A DNA stretch of 64,000 nt from Streptococcus hyovaginalis DSM 12219. GTDB taxonomy: Bacteria; Bacillota; Bacilli; Lactobacillales; Streptococcaceae. The DNA lies in the NCBI RefSeq assembly GCF_000420785.1, contig NZ_ATVP01000002.1:1-64000 (forward strand). Reading direction: 5' to 3'. A program made the position numbers and the translations under genes. Positions 44,314 to 55,416 of this stretch are shown here, piece by piece; the first letter of the stretch is position 1; every line of letters begins with the position of its first letter. The notes under the pieces are model-generated. The model ran no database searches. It was not told the origin of the DNA and saw only the letters and a list, made by a program, of their open reading frames with translations.

Positions 44314-47300
44314 ATGATTAGGAATCATTTGCTAACCATGCTGAAAATGATAGCCTTTGTGGCTTTTGTTTTAGGCGGTATTTAGATGATCAAACCTGCT
44401 CAGGTTAAGGCAGCAGAGGTACCTGTTAACCTTACAGCAACGCTGACCAAGGTTCGAGGGGGAAGCCAGCTTCTAGCGGATGCCCTGTAAATGAAAATAC
44501 CAGTTTAGAGCTTCATTTTGAGGCTAGTCTGCCCAATAACACTGCAAAAGCAGGGGATACAACGGTTATCCATTTTTCAAAGGAATTTAATATCCTTTCT
44601 TCGGAAACCAAGGCGATCTTAGATCGCGCAACTGGAGCCACTATTGGAACCTTGACCGCAGACCCTGCTACGCGTACCATCACAGTGGTTTACAATGACT
44701 TTGTGGAAAAAAACTCTAATGTCAGCTACACCATCGATGCAACATTAAAGGCTGTATCGAGTGAAATCACAGAATTTGGAACTAAAAACCTCAATATTAC
44801 TTCAAATGGTCAAGTTGTTCAGACACCCTCTTTTGCTTACGAGGCTGTGACCAAGGGTGACCAAGCAGGTGAAGACCTATCCAAGTATGGTTGGATGCGA
44901 AAAGATAACCAGGATAAAGATTATATTGCCTATGAAGTCCGCGTCAACAGTAGCAATAAAGACTTATCAAATCTTGTTTTGAGAGATCAACTGGGTACCG
45001 AGGGTGTGACTTATGATAAAAATAGTTTTGTCATCACTAAGGGAACTTATGTTTATGATTCTGGTGCATACAAGACCACAGGTTTTGTGGCAGCGCAGGC
45101 TGGTGTCGATTACACTTTAACTATCTCAGAAGATGGCAAATCCTTTAACATCAATTTTGGCAATACCAGCCAAGGTTATTTTGTAAAATACCGCGGCAAT
45201 ATCGATAAAACAGTTGTGACACGATCTCAAGACATCCAAAATACAGCTGTCATGACTGCTGATGAGATTGAGGCTATTACTAAGGTTGCTGCTGTTCGAT
45301 ATTCTACGATAGATGTAGAAGGACAAGGCGACAGCCCAGCCAAGGTGCAGGTGACTGCCAGCAAAACATTGACTGGTAAAACACTTGAAGCAGGCGAGTT
45401 TAGCTTTAGCTTGACTGCTGATACAGGCGAGGTCTATTCTGCGCAGAATGCAGCTGATGGTAGCATTAACTTCCCAGACTTGACCTTCACGAAAGAAGGT
45501 ACCTATCGCTATACCATGACAGAGGTAGTAGGTGACGCAGTTGGTGTTACTTACGATGAAACTGCCTATCCTGTTGTGATTGAGGTAACCAAAGAAGCTA
45601 ATGCTTATGTTGGAAAAATCACTTCTGAAGCCATCACCTTTAAGAATAGTTACTCAGAACCTAAACCAGCTGTCACAAGTATCAAGGCTACTAAGAAGCT
45701 GACAGGTCGTGACTTAAAAGCAGGTGAGTTCCAGTTTATCCTAACAGCTGCTGATGGGACCACTTACCAAGCCAGCAACCAGGCGGATGGTAGTATCACA
45801 TTCCCAGAGTTGACTTTTGAGGCTGAAGGAGACTATCACTTCATCCTCTCAGAAGTAGTCGGAAATGACCCAGAGATCAGCTATGACAACAAGCAACACG
45901 AGATCACCATTTCGGTAACCAAAGAAAATGGCGAGTTAGTGGCCAAAGAAAGCAGCCAACCTGTTAGCTTTGACAATACTTACCAAGAAGAGTTGATTGA
46001 TGTTTCGGGCTCTAAAATCTGGTCAGATAATAGTAATCAGCATGGCAACCGTCCAGAGTCTGTGACCATTAATCTCCTTGCCAACGGGCAAAAGGTCGAT
46101 CAAAAAGTGATCAGCGGCCAAGGTGATGAGTGGGCCTATCGTTTCGACAACTTGCCAAAATACCAAGATGGCCAAGAAATCATCTATACTGTAACCGAAG
46201 ATAGCGTCACTGACTACACTACGGAAATCTCAGCTTTTGATATCACTAATACCCATGCACCAGGTAAAACCAGTGTAACGGTTTCTAAAGTCTGGGATGA
46301 TGCCAACAACCAAGATGGGAAACGCCCTGCTACTATCAGTCTTCAGTTAACAGCTGACGGTAAAGCTTTAGGAGAAGTTGTAATCTTGTCAGAAGATAAT
46401 AACTGGACATACACATGGTCAGACCTAGATCAAAAAGCTAACAAACAAGATATTGTCTATGCAGTTGAAGAAGCTGAAGTTGAAGGCTATAAATCAAAAG
46501 TTTCAGCTATTAAGGATGGTCAAATTGTAGTAACAAATACTTATAATCCTGAAACAACTGCAGTTGAAGTTTCTAAAACTTGGGATGATGCTGAGAATCA
46601 AGACGGTAAACGTCCTGATGCGATTGAAGTTGCTCTTGTCAAAAATGGTGTCATTACCGATCAAACACGTCGTCTCAGTGCAGAAGACAAGTGGTCTGCA
46701 AGCTTTAAAAACCTACCAAAATATGAAAATGGTAGTCAAGTAAATTATTCTGTCCATGAGTTATCATCGCCAGTAGGCTATACTGCCTCAGCTCCTCTAC
46801 TAACGGACGACAATACTTACGCCATCACTAATAGCTATGCACCAGAGACAACCGTCGTCACTGGCCAAAAAACCTGGAAAGATGATGATAATAAGCACGG
46901 CAAGCGTCCTGAGTCTATCACGGTGAATCTCTTGGCTAATGGTAAGGAAGTAGCACAAGTTATTGTTGATGCAAGTAGCGATTGGACTTACACATTTGAC
47001 AATCTTCCTAAGTATGAGGCTGGTAAAGCTATTGTTTACGCTGTGACAGAAGATAGTGTTGCGGATTATACAAGCAAGGTTGATGACTTTAACATCACTA
47101 ATACTTATCAGCCAGGCAAGACCAGTGTCACTGTTTCTAAAGTTTGGGAAGATGATAACAACAAGGATAGTCTTCGTCCAAAAACCATCCAACTGCAACT
47201 TTATGCTGATGGTCAGGCAGTCGGCAAGCCTGTGACACTTTCTGCTAAGACTAAGTGGACTTACACCTGGTCTGATTTAGAGCAAACTTCTAACCAGAAA

Positions 47301-47585
47301 GCAATCACCTATACGGTGAAGGAAATCAATGTACCTAAAGGCTACACCAGCAGCGTGTCAACTATCGAGAATGGTCAGATCGTCATTACCAACAGTTTAA
47401 AACTGGAAAAATCAAACCCACCACAAGATGAGCCTGACAAACCATCTGGCCTAGTCAAAAAACTTAAAAAGACAGTTGGTGATATTCTACCAAATACGGG
47501 TGAAGCGACTGGTATGTGGACCCTTTTAGGTGTAGCTGTCCTTGGCCTAGTAGCTTATCTCCTAGTTAAGCGTTATAAAGCTTAG
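44314..47585 (+). pseudogene. LPXTG adhesin with pilin-linker and Cna-B repeats, inactivated at the 5' end
   Basis: After ATG 44314 (AGGAG upstream) a signal peptide MIRNHLLTMLKMIAFVAFVL runs into an in-frame TAG at 44383-44385. The frame then continues (MIKPAQVKAAEVPVN) and is lost after the G5 run at 44458-44462; one more G restores it to the remainder, open to 47585. That remainder has an adhesin domain like the collagen-binding region of Cna (to about 45330), two streptococcal pilin isopeptide-linker domains (45340-45990), five Cna-B repeats (46000-47400), LPNTG (at 47490) and a membrane tail. As it stands no exported product can be made. An internal TTG start would yield a product without signal peptide. 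Confidence 0.85.
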
Positions 47586-47624
47586 AGAGCCTTGTAATAG
47601 ACTAAGCAGATAGAAACTGTTTTC

Positions 47625-47656
47625 AAACGAGGGAATTCATAAGGTTCTCTCGTTTT
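47625..47656 (+). terminator. Terminator after the adhesin pseudogene
   Basis: AAACGAGGGAA (47625-47635) pairs with TTCTCTCGTTT (47645-47655), one G-T pair, with a T-run. Confidence 0.8.
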
Positions 47657-47708
47657 ATTATGGCTAAATACCGTGAATATTTTTTAGGTCTAGCTGACTC
47701 AAAAAACA

Positions 47709-47760
47709 GTAAACCTAAATTATTTATTTAGTTGACACAAAACGACTCTTCCGCTAAAAT
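47709..47760 (+). promoter_or_regulatory. Promoter of the CHY/bioY operon with possible BirA-type operator
   Basis: TTGACA (47732-47737) and TAAAAT (47755-47760) with 17-nt spacing. Overlapping the -35, GTAAAC and GTTGAC are inverted half-sites about 16 nt apart, with CTAAAT/ATTTAG nested between. This resembles the spaced palindromes bound by BirA upstream of biotin genes in Firmicutes. The promoter is clear; the operator is a suggestion. Confidence 0.55.
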
Positions 47761-47794
47761 AAAAGCATTATTATTAGTGGAGGAAGGAAATGAT

Positions 47795-48106
47795 ATGCTT
47801 TTTCATGGATTGGGTTTAGATGCTCAAAGTCGCTGTCAACACTACCATAGTCAGCTGGATATCGCCTCTTTAAAATGTAGCTATTGTGAGCGTTACTATG
47901 CTTGTTATCACTGTCATGATGCTTTAGAGAGTCATACCTTTAAAGCAACTTTATCAAGTGAGCCGTATCCTGTTCTTTGTGGTGTTTGTCTAAGCTATTT
48001 GACCCTCAAAGATTATAAAAATGGCACTTGCCCTGTGTGCCAATCAGCTTTTAATCCTGCCTGCTACTTGCATGATGCTATCTATTTCAAAAAGGAGTCT
48101 TTTTAA
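47795..48106 (+). CDS. CHY-type zinc finger protein
   Basis: A 103-residue protein built around Cys/His metal ligands: CQHYH, then CSYCERYYACYHCHDALESH, LCGVC and CPVCQSAFNPAC, which is the CHY zinc-finger layout known from eukaryotic Pirh2 and widespread small bacterial proteins. Function in bacteria is unknown. The ATG at 47795 is chosen because the promoter TTGACA/TAAAAT lies upstream at 47732-47760 and GGAGGAAGG precedes it; starts further upstream would fall inside the promoter. Its stop codon overlaps the bioY start by 1 nt, so it is cotranslated with the biotin transporter. Confidence 0.85.
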   Translation: MLFHGLGLDAQSRCQHYHSQLDIASLKCSYCERYYACYHCHDALESHTFKATLSSEPYPVLCGVCLSYLTLKDYKNGTCPVCQSAFNPACYLHDAIYFKKESF

Positions 48107-48639
48107 TGAATCGCACCAAATCACTCGTTCAAGTTGCTCTTATGACAACGATTATTATCATTCTAGGTCTTTTACCAGCTATTCCCCTAGGTTTTATCCC
48201 TGTACCAATTGTCCTTCAGAATATGGGAATTATGCTAGCTGCGATACTTTTGGGTGCTAAAAAAGGGAGCTTGGCTATTCTCCTTTTTCTCATTGTAGGC
48301 TTGTTTTTACCTGTTTTTACAGGTGGTAGCACGACCTTGGTAGTATTTGCTGGGCCAACAGCAGGATATGTCTTTGCTTGGTTATTGGTGCCACTTGCTT
48401 TAGCCGGTCTCCGTCAGATGCTACCTTTTTCCCAACCACTTATTAGTTTTGCCTTGATTTGGTTGTCTGGAGTATTACTGGTTGATGTCATTGGAGCTAT
48501 CTATTTAGCGCATTACACCAATGCTCCTCTCCTGCCATCACTCTTGTCAAATTTTGTCTTTATTCCAGGTGATACGATTAAAGCAGCCATTGCGACACTT
48601 GTTGGAATACGTTACCGTAAACAGTTGGGGTTGGACTAA
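48106..48639 (+). CDS. bioY: Biotin transporter substrate-binding subunit BioY
   Basis: A 177-residue ECF transporter S-component with about six membrane segments. It starts SLVQVALMTTIIIILGLLPA and contains the motif PVPIVLQNMGIMLAAILLG and GPTAGYVFAWL, both typical of BioY. It captures biotin and works with the shared ECF energising module, encoded elsewhere. The start overlaps the CHY zinc-finger gene by 1 nt (TAATG). No biotin synthesis genes are in the window, which suits a biotin auxotroph. A terminator follows. Confidence 0.93.
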   Translation: MNRTKSLVQVALMTTIIIILGLLPAIPLGFIPVPIVLQNMGIMLAAILLGAKKGSLAILLFLIVGLFLPVFTGGSTTLVVFAGPTAGYVFAWLLVPLALAGLRQMLPFSQPLISFALIWLSGVLLVDVIGAIYLAHYTNAPLLPSLLSNFVFIPGDTIKAAIATLVGIRYRKQLGLD

Positions 48640-48663
48640 ATCTTACATTTAAAAAAACGATTG

Positions 48664-48697
48664 TGAGTCTGAACGATGTTTCAGTCTCATTTTTTTC
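48664..48697 (+). terminator. Terminator after bioY
   Basis: TGAGTCTGAA (48664-48673) pairs with TTCAGTCTCA (48680-48689) with one mismatch, followed by T8. Confidence 0.8.
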
Positions 48698-48745
48698 TTT
48701 GGTTTTTGGCAATTACGATATACGATTTGGCAAACGAGGTGTCAT

Positions 48746-49374
48746 ATGGAACGTTCTGAATTTATAGAACATCTGTCAAAACAATTACAATTATTAGATA
48801 AAAAATCCATATCGGTTAGGGTGATAGGTCACGGTTCATCTGGGAAGTCTCGTTGGGTTAGGGAAATAGCGGATTGTTTAGGTAGTCAGACTGATTTTTT
48901 AGAGACTGATCCTGATATTGCCTCAGCGGACCATCGACAACTTGTTGTTCCAAAGGATTTCCCGGGTCAAAAAGTCAGAGTGAGCATACCGATCGTTCAT
49001 GAACTAAAGAGTTTAGCAAGGGATATTCTGGCTCTTCAAAAAGGAGTGTCTATTTTAACAATTAATGAACCCTAGTCACCATCGACGGTTTTAGATGGCA
49101 GGAAGCCGATCCTAATTGTGGAAGGAATGAGCGCTTCGTTTTTGCCAGATGACTTGTTTGATTTGACCATTGTCTACTTTACAGATGATAAGACAGAATT
49201 GTCAAGGCGTTTAGCAAGAGATACGAAAGAACGTCATAGGGATGCTGCATTTATTGAAAAAACGCATCAGATACGCCGCCAGCAATATTCATCATTATTT
49301 AGAGCCTCTTATTCTAAAAAGCAGATATCTTGATAGATCAGTCCCATAATGGCTTTGTCCGTATCTACCGTTAA
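48746..49374 (+). pseudogene. Uridine kinase-like P-loop gene with nonsense codon and frameshift
   Basis: The first frame (ATG 48746, GAGGT upstream) has Walker A VIGHGSSGKSRW (about 27-38) and stops at TAG 49073-49075. The same frame continues at once with SPSTVLDGRKPILIVEGMSA, the expected Walker B region, to 49333. Near the end, adding one A to the A5 run at about 49317-49321 shifts into a frame reading DILIDQSHNGFVRIYR and a TAA at 49372-49374. This is the natural C-terminus, directly before a terminator. So one nonsense and one frameshift disrupt a uridine kinase-like nucleoside kinase. It stands alone between bioY and polC. Confidence 0.8.
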
Positions 49375-49382
49375 ATATGAGG

Positions 49383-49409
49383 AAGAGTTGGAAATACAAC
49401 TCTTTTTAT
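49383..49409 (+). terminator. Terminator after the kinase pseudogene
   Basis: AAGAGTTG (49383-49390) pairs perfectly with CAACTCTT (49397-49404), loop GAAATA, followed by T-rich sequence. Confidence 0.8.
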
Positions 49410-49467
49410 CTGCCAAAAATGAGGGTATCTGTGTTAAAATAGTAGCAGTTACTATCAAGGAGAAATC

Positions 49468-52400
49468 ATGTCAGACTTGTTTGAAAAACTGATGGAACAG
49501 ATTGAAATGCCGCTGGAAGATCGTCGTTCAGAGGCTTTTTCGTCTGCGGACATTATCGAAGTTAAGGTACACTCTCTCAGTCGTCGTTGGGACTTTCATT
49601 TTTCCTTTGAGCAGATCCTGCCCATCGAGCTTTACCGTGAGCTTGAGATGCGCCTGGTATCAACCTTTAAAAATGCGGATATCAAGGCTTCTTTTGATAT
49701 TAAAGTTGCTAATCCTGAGTTTGATCAGGAACTCTTACAAGCTTACTACCATGAGGCATTTGAACATACGCTTTGTGGAAGTGCGGGATTTAAAGCAACC
49801 TTTTCAAAACTACAAGTCGCCTATGATGGGCAAAAGGTCATTATTACCGGACCAGACTATGTTGACAATGAGCATTTCAAAAAGAATCACATTCCTAAAT
49901 TAGCGCAGCAAATGGCAATGTTTGGCTTTGGTGACTTAGCTTTTGAAGTTGTTTCAGATCAAGCAATGACAGAGGATTTAAAGTCGTCTTTTGAAAGCAA
50001 TCGCGAAGCGATTTTAGAGCAGGCTGTTCAAGAGAATCTTGAGGCTCAGAAAGCCTTGGAAGCGGCGGGTCCTCCACCAGAAGAACCTAAAGCAGCTCCA
50101 GCTTTTGACTACAAAGAAAGAGCAGCTAAACGCCAAGCGGGATTTGAAAAAGCAGAAATCACGCCAATGATTGATATCCAAACTGAAGAAAATCGTATCG
50201 TCTTTGAGGGGATGGTTTTTGATGTCGAGAAGAAAACCACACGCACAGGTCGCCACATTATTAACTTTAAGATGACCGACTACACCTCTAGCTTTGCCAT
50301 GCAAAAGTGGGCCAAGGATGACGATGACCTTAAAAAATATGACATGATTGCTAAAGGGGCTTGGCTTCGTGTGCAAGGAAATATCGAAAACAATCCTTTC
50401 ACCAAGAGCCTGACCATGAATGTGCAGCAAGTCAAAGAGATTAGCCACACGCCACGCAAAGATTTGATGCCAGATGATCAAAAACGTGTCGAATTTCATG
50501 CCCATACCAATATGTCTACCATGGATGCTTTGCCAACTGTTGAAGAACTCATCGATAAGGCTGCTGAATGGGGTCACCCTGCTATTGCAATCACAGACCA
50601 TGCCAATGTTCAGAGTTTCCCTCACGGCTATCACAGAGCTCGGAAATTAGGGATTAAGGCTATCTTTGGGATGGAAGCTAACATTGTAGAAGATAGCGTC
50701 CCTATTACCTACAACGAGGTTTCAATGCCCTTAAAAGAAGCCACTTATGTGGTCTTCGACGTCGAAACGACGGGCCTATCAGCAGTTAATAACGACCTTA
50801 TTCAGATAGCCGCATCAAAGATGCATAAGGGGAATATCATCGAGCAGTTCGATGAATTCATTGACCCGGGTCATCCGCTATCTGCCTTTACAACGGAGCT
50901 AACAGGTATTACTGACCAGCACGTTCAAGGCTCAAAACCATTAAAACAAGTTTTAGAAGAGTTTCAAGCCTTCTGCCAGGACACCGTTTTAGTTGCCCAC
51001 AATGCTACCTTTGACGTTGGCTTTATGAACGCCAACTATGAACGTAATGGCTTGCCTCTAATTACTCAGCCTGTCATTGATACCCTAGAATTTGCTCGAA
51101 ACCTCTATCCAGAGTATAAACGCCATGGTTTAGGACCTTTAACCAAACGTTTCCAAGTTGCCCTTGAGCACCATCACATGGCCAACTACGATGCCGAGGC
51201 AACGGGGCGCTTGCTCTTTATCTTCATTAATGATGTCTTGGATCGTCATGGTATCACAGATATGGCAGATCTTAATACCAAGCTGGTGGCAGAAGACTCT
51301 TATAAAAAGGCCCGGGTTAAACATGCAACGCTCTATGTCCAAAACCAGGTTGGTCTTAAAAACATGTTTAAATTAGTCTCTCTCTCAAATGTTAAGTACT
51401 TTGAAGGAGTTGCTCGTATTCCACGGACAGTTCTGAATGCCCACCGAGAAGGCTTACTACTTGGCTCAGCCTGCTCTGAGGGGGAGGTCTTTGATGCAGT
51501 TTTGACCAAGGGAGTTGATGCAGCGGTAGAAGCTGCTAAATACTATGATTTTATTGAAATCATGCCTCCAGCCATCTATGCGCCGCTTTTAACGCAAGGA
51601 ACGATTAAGGACGAAACAGGCATTCAAGAAGCCATTCAAAATCTCATCGAAGTTGGCCGCCGTTTAGATAAGCCAGTTCTTGCAACAGGGAATGTTCATT
51701 ACATCGAGCCAGAAGAAGAAATTTACCGTGAAATCATCGTCCGTAGCCTAGGGCAAGGTGCTATGATTAACCGTACTATTGGACGTGGTGAAGGAGCTAT
51801 GCCAGCTCCCTTACCAAAGGCTCACTTTAGAACGACTAATGAAATGTTGGATGAGTTTGCCTTTTTAGGCAAAGAGCTAGCTTATGAGCTTGTTGTCACT
51901 AACACGCAAGACTTTGCAGAACGTTTTGATCATATCGAGGTGGTCAAGGGAGACCTTTACACCCCTTACATTGATAAGGCTGAGGAGACAGTTGCGGAGT
52001 TGACCTACCAAAAAGCCTTCGAAGTATATGGCAATCCTTTACCTGATATTATTGACCTGCGTATTGAAAAAGAACTGTCATCTATCTTGGGTAATGGCTT
52101 CGCGGTGATTTACCTGGCGTCTCAGATGTTGGTTAACCGTTCTAACGAGCGAGGCTACTTGGTTGGATCTCGTGGTTCCGTTGGCTCTTCCTTTGTTGCG
52201 ACCATGATTGGCATCACCGAGGTTAATCCCATGCCACCGCACTATGTCTGTCCAAACTGTCAACACAGTGAATTTATTACGGATGGATCCTATGGTTCAG
52301 GCTATGATTTGCCAAACAAAGATTGTCCTGAATGTGGTACCCTCTATCAAAAAGATGGTCAAGATATTCCTTTTGAAACCTTCCTTGGTTTTGATGGGGA

Positions 52401-53865
52401 CAAGGTGCCCGATATTGACTTGAACTTCTCGGGTGATGATCAAGCGTCTGCTCACTTGGATGTTCGTGATATTTTTGGTGAAGAGTATGCCTTTCGTGCG
52501 GGGACTGTTGGTACGGTTGCAGATAAAACAGCCTATGGTTTTGTAAAGGGTTATGAACGTGATTATGGTAAATTCTACCGTGATGCCGAAGTGGACCGTC
52601 TGGCTAAAGGAGCAGCAGGCGTAAAACGAACAACTGGTCAGCATCCAGGTGGTATCGTCGTTATTCCAAATTATATGGATGTCTATGATTTTACACCTGT
52701 TCAATACCCGGCAGATGATACCTCTGCAGAATGGCAGACCACCCACTTTAACTTCCACGATATCGATGAAAATATCTTAAAACTCGATATTCTAGGACAT
52801 GATGACCCGACCATGATTCGGAAGCTTCAAGACTTATCGGGTATTGATCCTTCTGAGATTCAACCTGATGATCCAGGGGTTATGGCCCTCTTTTCAGGTA
52901 CTGAGATCCTTGGGGTGACTGAGGAGCAGATTGGTACGCCGACAGGCATGTTGGGTATTCCAGAGTTTGGTACCAACTTCGTTCGAGGCATGGTCAATGA
53001 AACACGCCCAACAACTTTTGCGGAATTGCTTCAACTGTCAGGATTGTCCCATGGTACGGATGTTTGGTTAGGTAATGCACAAGACTTGATAAAGCAAGGG
53101 ATAGCTGACCTATCAACCGTGATCGGTTGTCGAGATGATATCATGGTTTACCTCATGCACCAAGGTTTGGAGCCTAAGATGGCCTTTACTATCATGGAGC
53201 GCGTGCGTAAGGGCTTGTGGTTGAAGATTCCTGAAGATGAACGTAATGGTTATATCCAAGCCATGCGCGATAATAACGTGCCAGACTGGTACATCGAGTC
53301 TTGTGGAAAAATCAAGTACATGTTCCCTAAAGCCCATGCGGCAGCCTACGTTCTGATGGCCCTTCGTGTGGCCTATTTCAAGGTTCACCATCCCCTTTAT
53401 TATTATTGTGCTTACTTCTCCATTCGTGCCAAGGCTTTTGAGCTTAAAACCATGAGTGGTGGTTTGGAAGCTGTCAAGGCCCGTATGAAGGATATCACTG
53501 AGAAGAAACAACGTAACGAGGCGACCAATGTGGAGAATGACCTCTTCACAACGCTTGAGTTAGTCAATGAGATGTTAGAGCGTGGCTACAAGTTTGGGAA
53601 GTTAGATCTCTATAAGAGTAAAGCTATTGAATTCATCATTGAAGGGGACACGCTGATTCCTCCGTTTGTAGCACTTGAAGGACTAGGGGAAAACGTTGCT
53701 AAACAAGTGGTTCGAGCTCGTGAAGAAGGAGAATTTCTATCTAAGACAGAACTTCGCAAACGCGGTGGTCTATCATCGACTTTAGTTGAAAAAATGTCTG
53801 ATATGGGTATTCTTGGTAATCTTCCGGAGGATAACCAATTGAGCCTCTTTGATGATTTCTTTTAA
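49468..53865 (+). CDS. polC: DNA polymerase III PolC-type alpha subunit
   Basis: A 1465-residue replicative polymerase of low-G+C Gram-positives. In order: an N-terminal domain, OB fold (about 235-330, [16 protein letters not shown]), PHP domain ([11 protein letters not shown], about 342), a DEDD 3'-5' exonuclease inserted in it (DVETTGLS from 431, HNATFDVGF), the palm with [12 protein letters not shown], a zinc site (CPNCQ...CPECG), and fingers and HhH DNA-binding regions at the end. It ends with [10 protein letters not shown], containing the clamp-binding QLSLF motif. AAGGAG precedes the ATG. Intact and of normal length; a strong terminator follows. Confidence 0.97.
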   Translation: MSDLFEKLMEQIEMPLEDRRSEAFSSADIIEVKVHSLSRRWDFHFSFEQILPIELYRELEMRLVSTFKNADIKASFDIKVANPEFDQELLQAYYHEAFEHTLCGSAGFKATFSKLQVAYDGQKVIITGPDYVDNEHFKKNHIPKLAQQMAMFGFGDLAFEVVSDQAMTEDLKSSFESNREAILEQAVQENLEAQKALEAAGPPPEEPKAAPAFDYKERAAKRQAGFEKAEITPMIDIQTEENRIVFEGMVFDVEKKTTRTGRHIINFKMTDYTSSFAMQKWAKDDDDLKKYDMIAKGAWLRVQGNIENNPFTKSLTMNVQQVKEISHTPRKDLMPDDQKRVEFHAHTNMSTMDALPTVEELIDKAAEWGHPAIAITDHANVQSFPHGYHRARKLGIKAIFGMEANIVEDSVPITYNEVSMPLKEATYVVFDVETTGLSAVNNDLIQIAASKMHKGNIIEQFDEFIDPGHPLSAFTTELTGITDQHVQGSKPLKQVLEEFQAFCQDTVLVAHNATFDVGFMNANYERNGLPLITQPVIDTLEFARNLYPEYKRHGLGPLTKRFQVALEHHHMANYDAEATGRLLFIFINDVLDRHGITDMADLNTKLVAEDSYKKARVKHATLYVQNQVGLKNMFKLVSLSNVKYFEGVARIPRTVLNAHREGLLLGSACSEGEVFDAVLTKGVDAAVEAAKYYDFIEIMPPAIYAPLLTQGTIKDETGIQEAIQNLIEVGRRLDKPVLATGNVHYIEPEEEIYREIIVRSLGQGAMINRTIGRGEGAMPAPLPKAHFRTTNEMLDEFAFLGKELAYELVVTNTQDFAERFDHIEVVKGDLYTPYIDKAEETVAELTYQKAFEVYGNPLPDIIDLRIEKELSSILGNGFAVIYLASQMLVNRSNERGYLVGSRGSVGSSFVATMIGITEVNPMPPHYVCPNCQHSEFITDGSYGSGYDLPNKDCPECGTLYQKDGQDIPFETFLGFDGDKVPDIDLNFSGDDQASAHLDVRDIFGEEYAFRAGTVGTVADKTAYGFVKGYERDYGKFYRDAEVDRLAKGAAGVKRTTGQHPGGIVVIPNYMDVYDFTPVQYPADDTSAEWQTTHFNFHDIDENILKLDILGHDDPTMIRKLQDLSGIDPSEIQPDDPGVMALFSGTEILGVTEEQIGTPTGMLGIPEFGTNFVRGMVNETRPTTFAELLQLSGLSHGTDVWLGNAQDLIKQGIADLSTVIGCRDDIMVYLMHQGLEPKMAFTIMERVRKGLWLKIPEDERNGYIQAMRDNNVPDWYIESCGKIKYMFPKAHAAAYVLMALRVAYFKVHHPLYYYCAYFSIRAKAFELKTMSGGLEAVKARMKDITEKKQRNEATNVENDLFTTLELVNEMLERGYKFGKLDLYKSKAIEFIIEGDTLIPPFVALEGLGENVAKQVVRAREEGEFLSKTELRKRGGLSSTLVEKMSDMGILGNLPEDNQLSLFDDFF

Positions 53866-53887
53866 GGCTTAGTATCTGGACATGCGT

Positions 53888-53922
53888 AAAACAAGGATTT
53901 AGAGCGCTAAATCCTTGTTTTT
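53888..53922 (+). terminator. Terminator after polC
   Basis: AAAACAAGGATTTAG (53888-53902) pairs perfectly with CTAAATCCTTGTTTT (53907-53921), loop AGCG, ending in T-run. Confidence 0.93.
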
Positions 53923-53990
53923 ACTTGACCGAACAAGCCCCTTGATGTTATGATGTCACTGATTAGTAATAGAAAAAGAAGGAGATTAGA

Positions 53991-54419
53991 ATGAGTCAGT
54001 TGGATAATAATATCCCCTTAAAAACGATGGTAGTATTCCGAAAGGCTGAGAGAACACTGGATGCCCAAAATGCCGGTATTTTTAAAAAATACCAAATCAC
54101 TCCGACCCAGTTTAGTGTACTTGAGGTACTTAATACCAAAGGGGAAATGAGCATTAGTAAACTCATCGATTCGGTATTAGCAACGTCTGGAAATATGACT
54201 GTTGTTCTGAAAAATATGGGACGTAATGGCTGGATTTACCGCGAGCAGGATGATGCTGATAAACGCTCATTTGTTATCGGTTTGACAGATGAAGGCCGTG
54301 CCTTAATTGAAAAAGTCTTACCTGAACACGTTAAAAATGTTGAAAACACCATGTCTGTCTTAACACACGACGAACAATTGCAATTAATTGAACTACTCAA
54401 GAAATTTAAAAATTTATAA
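53991..54419 (+). CDS. MarR-family transcriptional regulator
   Basis: A 142-residue winged-HTH regulator. The recognition region is KGEMSISKLIDSVLATSGNM with the following beta-wing REQDDADKRSFVIGLTDEG, which carries the DxR motif of MarR. Helices at both ends dimerise. A promoter TTGACC...TATGAT (53925-53954) and an AAGGAG ribosome site precede it. The next gene encodes an FMN reductase-like enzyme with a separate leader containing TGATAA/TTATCA-type inverted repeats (about 54468-54503), so it probably controls that gene. The signal, perhaps oxidants or quinones, is not known. Confidence 0.85.
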   Translation: MSQLDNNIPLKTMVVFRKAERTLDAQNAGIFKKYQITPTQFSVLEVLNTKGEMSISKLIDSVLATSGNMTVVLKNMGRNGWIYREQDDADKRSFVIGLTDEGRALIEKVLPEHVKNVENTMSVLTHDEQLQLIELLKKFKNL

Positions 54420-54467
54420 TAGTTAGTACTTTACAAACAACAAGGAGTTTGATATTATATCTACATA

Positions 54468-54503
54468 GTGATAATTGTGACATGGAAATACGTCAGTTAT
54501 CAT
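54468..54503. promoter_or_regulatory. Imperfect inverted repeat before the FMN reductase gene
   Basis: GTGATAATTGTGAC (from 54469) and GTCAGTTATCAT (ending near 54503) form imperfect inverted copies of TGATAAnnTGAC. This is a plausible operator for the adjacent MarR-family protein. Confidence 0.4.
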
Positions 54504-54528
54504 AATTCTAAAATTTAAAGGGGAAACC

Positions 54529-55074
54529 ATGAAAAATATTTTATTCGTTGTTGGATCACTACGTAAAGGATCATTTAATCATCAGATGGCTGAACTAGCT
54601 GAAAAAGCTCTTGAAGGAAAAGCTAACGTTTCTTACTTAGACTATTCAGATGTTCCTGTCTTTTCACAAGATTTAGAAGCAACTGTTCCAGCTTCTGTGG
54701 CTAAAGCTCGCGAAGCTGTTCAAGCAGCAGATGCTATCTGGTTCTTCTCACCTGTTTATAACTTTGCCATGCCTGGTACAGTGAAAAACCTTCTTGACTG
54801 GTTGTCACGTTCACTTGACCCAACAAACCCGGCAGCAGAGTCAGCTATTCACAATAAAGTAACTACTGTATCACTTGTTGCTAATGGTGGACATGAGCAA
54901 GCTGGTGATCAATACCGCTCACTTCTTCCATTTATCCGCACAAACCTTGTTGATCAGTTTACAACATCAAAAGTGAACGATTCAGCATGGGCTGACGGTA
55001 AATTTGTAGCATCAGAAGAAGTTGCTGCAGAATTGGACAAACAAGTAGAAGCGCTTCTTGCTGCTCTTGCTTAA
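54529..55074 (+). CDS. NADPH-dependent FMN reductase family protein
   Basis: A 181-residue flavodoxin-like oxidoreductase. The flavin phosphate loop is VGSLRKGSFNHQMAEL (about residues 8-23), and the flavin ring site is WFFSPVYNFAMPGTVKNLLDWLSR, both typical of ArsH/chromate-quinone reductase-like enzymes. It reduces FMN, quinones or similar substrates with NAD(P)H. AAAGGGGAAACC precedes the ATG. It follows the MarR gene on the same strand and is probably under its control. A terminator follows. Confidence 0.88.
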   Translation: MKNILFVVGSLRKGSFNHQMAELAEKALEGKANVSYLDYSDVPVFSQDLEATVPASVAKAREAVQAADAIWFFSPVYNFAMPGTVKNLLDWLSRSLDPTNPAAESAIHNKVTTVSLVANGGHEQAGDQYRSLLPFIRTNLVDQFTTSKVNDSAWADGKFVASEEVAAELDKQVEALLAALA

Positions 55075-55106
55075 GCCTTTTGTCTGAACAATTGACGCTA
55101 TAAAAC

Positions 55107-55151
55107 AAATCTCCTAAGTTGGCATATTATGCTTTCGTTAGGGGATTTTTT
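55107..55151 (+). terminator. Terminator after the FMN reductase gene
   Basis: AAATCTCCTAA (55107-55117) pairs with TTAGGGGATTT (55138-55148), one G-T pair, 20-nt loop, T-run after. The remaining sequence to 55336 shows no gene. Confidence 0.7.
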
Positions 55152-55336
55152 AGTGATCTTAGAAGTGTTTTAATGGTCTATTTGGCTCGTTTTTTGCTAT
55201 TCATTTTAGTGCCGTCATAGAGATGATGCGTAAGGAATATACTGATAAATGGAGGCCTAAATAGCGTCCAGGAAAAGGTTGTGATAGTTTGTGAAATCAC
55301 TAACTATTAAAAGATTGAAACGCAGGTGTTATAGGA

Positions 55337-55384
55337 TAGTAAGCGTTTCATTTTCTTGCAAATTGTGAATATTTACGTTATCAT
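55337..55384 (+). promoter_or_regulatory. PDH operon promoter with cre-like site
   Basis: TTGCAA (55356-55361) and TATCAT (55379-55384) with 17-nt spacing. Just upstream, TAGTAAGCGTTTCATT (55337-55352) matches the catabolite-responsive element pattern WWGWAARCGYTTWCWW at 14 of 16 positions by my count, so CcpA control of PDH is likely. Confidence 0.6.
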
Positions 55385-55416
55385 GGAAGACGACTAATAT
55401 ATTATTGGAGGACAGT

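Noticed and set aside
44383-49075. Amber codon read-through explaining the two in-frame TAG codons
   Set aside because: Both affected genes also carry frameshifts, and no suppressor tRNA or recoding signal is seen, so ordinary nonsense mutation is simpler.
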